DNA from: CAWFXC01 sp963819735
GTDB taxonomy: Bacteria > Actinomycetota > Acidimicrobiia > IMCC26256 > DASPTH01
DNA length: 64,000 bases
Assembly: GCA_963819735.1 (NCBI GenBank)
Contig: CAWFXC010000001.1
Coordinates: 930,001 to 994,000, forward strand
Reading direction: 5' to 3'
Below, one piece after another: positions 62,433 to 64,000 of the stretch. The stretch's first letter is position 1. Each line of letters starts with the position of its first letter. The notes under the pieces were generated by a model. The model worked only from the letters and a program-made list of their open reading frames with translations, did no database searches and was not told the DNA's origin. Made by a program: the position numbers and the translations under genes.

Positions 62433-63329
62433 ATGACCAACGGCCTCGTGTGGGACGAGCATCCCGAGCTCAACCAACCACTGATGGTGGCCGCGTTCGC
62501 AGGTTGGAACGACGCCGGCGACGCGGCGACCGGCGCCGCCGACTGGTTGGTGCGTCGTAGTGAGGCCCACCGGTTCGCGTCAATCGATCCCGACGAGCAC
62601 CTCGACTACCAGTCGCGCCGACCCCACGTGGAGCTGGTCGACGGCGTCGCGCGCTCGATCACCTGGCCCGCGAACGAGTGCTTCGCCGCGCCGTTCGGCG
62701 AACGCGATCTCGTCGTCGTGCGCGGCGTCGAACCGAACGTGCGGTGGAAGTCGTTCTGCAACGCGGTGATGAGCGTCGCGTCGGAGACGGGGTGCGAGAT
62801 GGTCGTCACGCTCGGCGCATTGCTCGGCGACGTGCCGCACACGCGCAGCGTGAAGGTCACCGGGTCGGCCACCGATCCGACACTCGTCGGCGAGCTCGAC
62901 CTCACCCGTTCGCAGTACGAAGGGCCCACGGGCATCGTCGGTGTGCTCGCCGACTCGTGTCGCGCCGCGGGGCTCAAGTCGGCGTCGTTGTGGGCGCCGG
63001 TCCCCCACTACGTCGCCACCCCACCGAACCCGCCGGCCACGCGCGCGCTGCTCGAGCGCTTCGGCTCGCTCGCCGGCGTGCCCCTCGACCTCCAGGGCCT
63101 CGACCAGCTCGTCGACCTGTGGCGCCTGCAGGTCGATCGCGCGATCGCCGACAACGACGAGGTCACCACCTACGTGCGCGAGCTCGAGGCACGGGTCGAC
63201 GCGGTCGACGCCGAAGAGCGGGGCATCGTGTTGGGCGACCACCCGGCCGGGAGCGGCCCCGTGACCGGCGCCGACGATCTCGCCGACGAGGTCGAGCGCT
63301 TCCTCCGGGAACAGGGCGGCAACGAGTAG
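62433..63329 (+). CDS. PAC2-family protein (proteasome-assembly-chaperone-like)
   Basis: 298 residues. LMVAAFAGWNDAGDAATGAADWLV near residues 13-36 and FAAPFGERDLVVVRGVEPNVRWKSFCNAVMSVA, then GALLGDVPHTRSVKVTGSA near 129-147 and GPTGIVGVLADSCRAAGLKSASLWAPVPHYVATPPNPPAT near 165-204 are the PAC2 signature of actinobacterial homologues. In mycobacteria such proteins have links to proteasome chaperoning and the ParA-like fold. No proteasome genes are nearby. C-terminus is helical and acidic. ATG follows GACTCG; divergent from HpaB-like gene, 34 bases. Confidence 0.9.
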   Translation: MTNGLVWDEHPELNQPLMVAAFAGWNDAGDAATGAADWLVRRSEAHRFASIDPDEHLDYQSRRPHVELVDGVARSITWPANECFAAPFGERDLVVVRGVEPNVRWKSFCNAVMSVASETGCEMVVTLGALLGDVPHTRSVKVTGSATDPTLVGELDLTRSQYEGPTGIVGVLADSCRAAGLKSASLWAPVPHYVATPPNPPATRALLERFGSLAGVPLDLQGLDQLVDLWRLQVDRAIADNDEVTTYVRELEARVDAVDAEERGIVLGDHPAGSGPVTGADDLADEVERFLREQGGNE

Positions 63330-63334
63330 TCGGG

Positions 63335-64000
63335 TCAGCCGACGAGATCGCGCGCGACTGCTTCCCACAACCTCGTCGACAGTGCCAACGACTCCTGGTC
63401 GACGCGCTCGTCGTTGCCGTGGAACATCGTGGCGAAGTCTTCGTACGGCAGCCGCTTCGAGAACAGCCCGAAGCCGTAGCCGACCGCGCCGGCGCGCCGG
63501 AAGAACCGGTTGTCGGTACCGCCGACCATCAGCGACGGCACCAGAGCCGAGTCGGCGCAGAGCCGCGCACTCGTGCGCGCCAGCGAATCCCACAACGGCG
63601 TCTCCGCCGGCGACGACGTCGACGGATCGTCGTTGGACGTGATCTCCACCGCGTCGGCGAGATCACCCAGCGCTTCCCGCAACATCGCGGTCGCGTGCGC
63701 GCCGGTCTGGCCCGGCAGCGTGCGGATGTCGACTTCGAGATCGACCTGATCCGGGATCACGTTGGTCTTGGTGCCGCCGTGCGCGACCGTGGGCGCGAAC
63801 GTCGTGTGCGTGCACGCGTGCCAGTGCCTCGCGATGCCGAGCGGGAGATCGGCGAGGGCACCGTCGAACTGCTCGGCGTCGAGCAACGCCGCCGTCATCT
63901 CCGGATCGAAGTGCATGCCCTCCACGAACTTCCGCCACGACTCGTGAATCTGCGTCTGCGGGCGGAACTCGGCGATGCGCCGGACGACCTCGGCTGCGGT
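63335..64000 (-). CDS. M20-family metallopeptidase, 5' part outside window
   Basis: About 221 residues of the C-terminal half are seen. HWHACTHTTFAPTVAHGGTKTNVIPDQVDLEVDIRTLPGQT (with metal-site His in the dimerisation/lid part) is the standard M20 lid domain, then MVGGTDNRFFRRAGAVGYGFGLF and TMFHGNDERVDQESL near the end, in which H and E complete the catalytic zinc site. Hydrolyses peptides or N-acyl amino acids (carboxypeptidase / acyl-amino-acid hydrolase). Ends 5 bases past the PAC2 stop; convergent. Confidence 0.88.
   Translation of the reverse strand, partial: TAAEVVRRIAEFRPQTQIHESWRKFVEGMHFDPEMTAALLDAEQFDGALADLPLGIARHWHACTHTTFAPTVAHGGTKTNVIPDQVDLEVDIRTLPGQTGAHATAMLREALGDLADAVEITSNDDPSTSSPAETPLWDSLARTSARLCADSALVPSLMVGGTDNRFFRRAGAVGYGFGLFSKRLPYEDFATMFHGNDERVDQESLALSTRLWEAVARDLVG

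Overview
The window is about 64 kb of uniformly GC-rich, densely coding chromosome with genes on both strands. A WhiB regulator, a SpoIIE/STAS/kinase partner-switching set, PucR, MEDS and MalT-type LuxR regulators, a PAC2 protein, a long mycobacterial-type arylsulfatase and a UvrA-like ABC protein point to an actinobacterium. The mix, including a bacterial translin homologue and a form II CoxL-like protein, would suit an environmental lineage such as Acidimicrobiia, but that placement is inference. No phage, plasmid, IS element, CRISPR array or rRNA is visible. One tRNA-Ala(CGC) is present.

Layout. 1-2.0 kb: three-gene phosphatase / antagonist / anti-sigma kinase module. 2.0-10.3 kb: VOC protein, amidohydrolase-nitroreductase pair, ClC channel and several membrane or exported proteins. 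10.5-15.2 kb: an arylsulfatase gene broken by about 14 single-base insertions, converging on a MalT-like regulator. 15.2-24.4 kb: DUF2252, SDR, a secreted HExxH protein, a Gfo/Idh oxidoreductase, a CoxL-like molybdoprotein and a class V aminotransferase. 24.36-24.9 kb: a deletion scar joining an ABC permease 3' end to a decapitated LuxR gene. 24.9-40.2 kb: catabolic and small-molecule genes (sulfotransferase-epimerase pair, TesB-VOC pair, SDRs, methyltransferase, UvrA-like protein, FAD monooxygenase, second sulfatase, RibD-like reductase). 40.2-44 kb: PucR, MEDS and a divergent LuxR regulator. 44-56 kb: core genes: tRNA, translin, moaC, moaA, moeA, galU, plsY, FmdB under a CIRCE operator, an SAF protein, uppP, pmbA and tldD. 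56-64 kb: hydrolase, a flippase-like and PAP2 membrane pair, LapA, LysR, WhiB, HpaB-like flavoprotein, PAC2 and a partial M20 peptidase.

Functional links. moaA, moaC and moeA make molybdenum cofactor, which the CoxL-like protein would need, though they lie 23 kb apart. galU, plsY and uppP serve envelope precursor and lipid synthesis. Several pairs overlap by 1-8 bases (kinase/STAS, amidohydrolase/nitroreductase, TesB/VOC, epimerase/sulfotransferase, galU/moeA, tldD/pmbA, YbhN/PAP2), indicating translational coupling.

The most unusual property is that all 23 frame breaks I could place are single extra bases (+1), never deletions: 14 are packed into 1.5 kb of one sulfatase gene and nine are spread over seven other genes. 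An insertion-biased sequencing or assembly artefact is the leading explanation, but the clustering and the tendency of the extra base to repeat the first base of the preceding codon deserve checking. Other notable items are a terminator hairpin inside the 5' leader of a small secreted protein gene (attenuator or riboswitch candidate), the CIRCE element in front of an FmdB-type zinc-ribbon gene, and the deletion scar at 24.4 kb.
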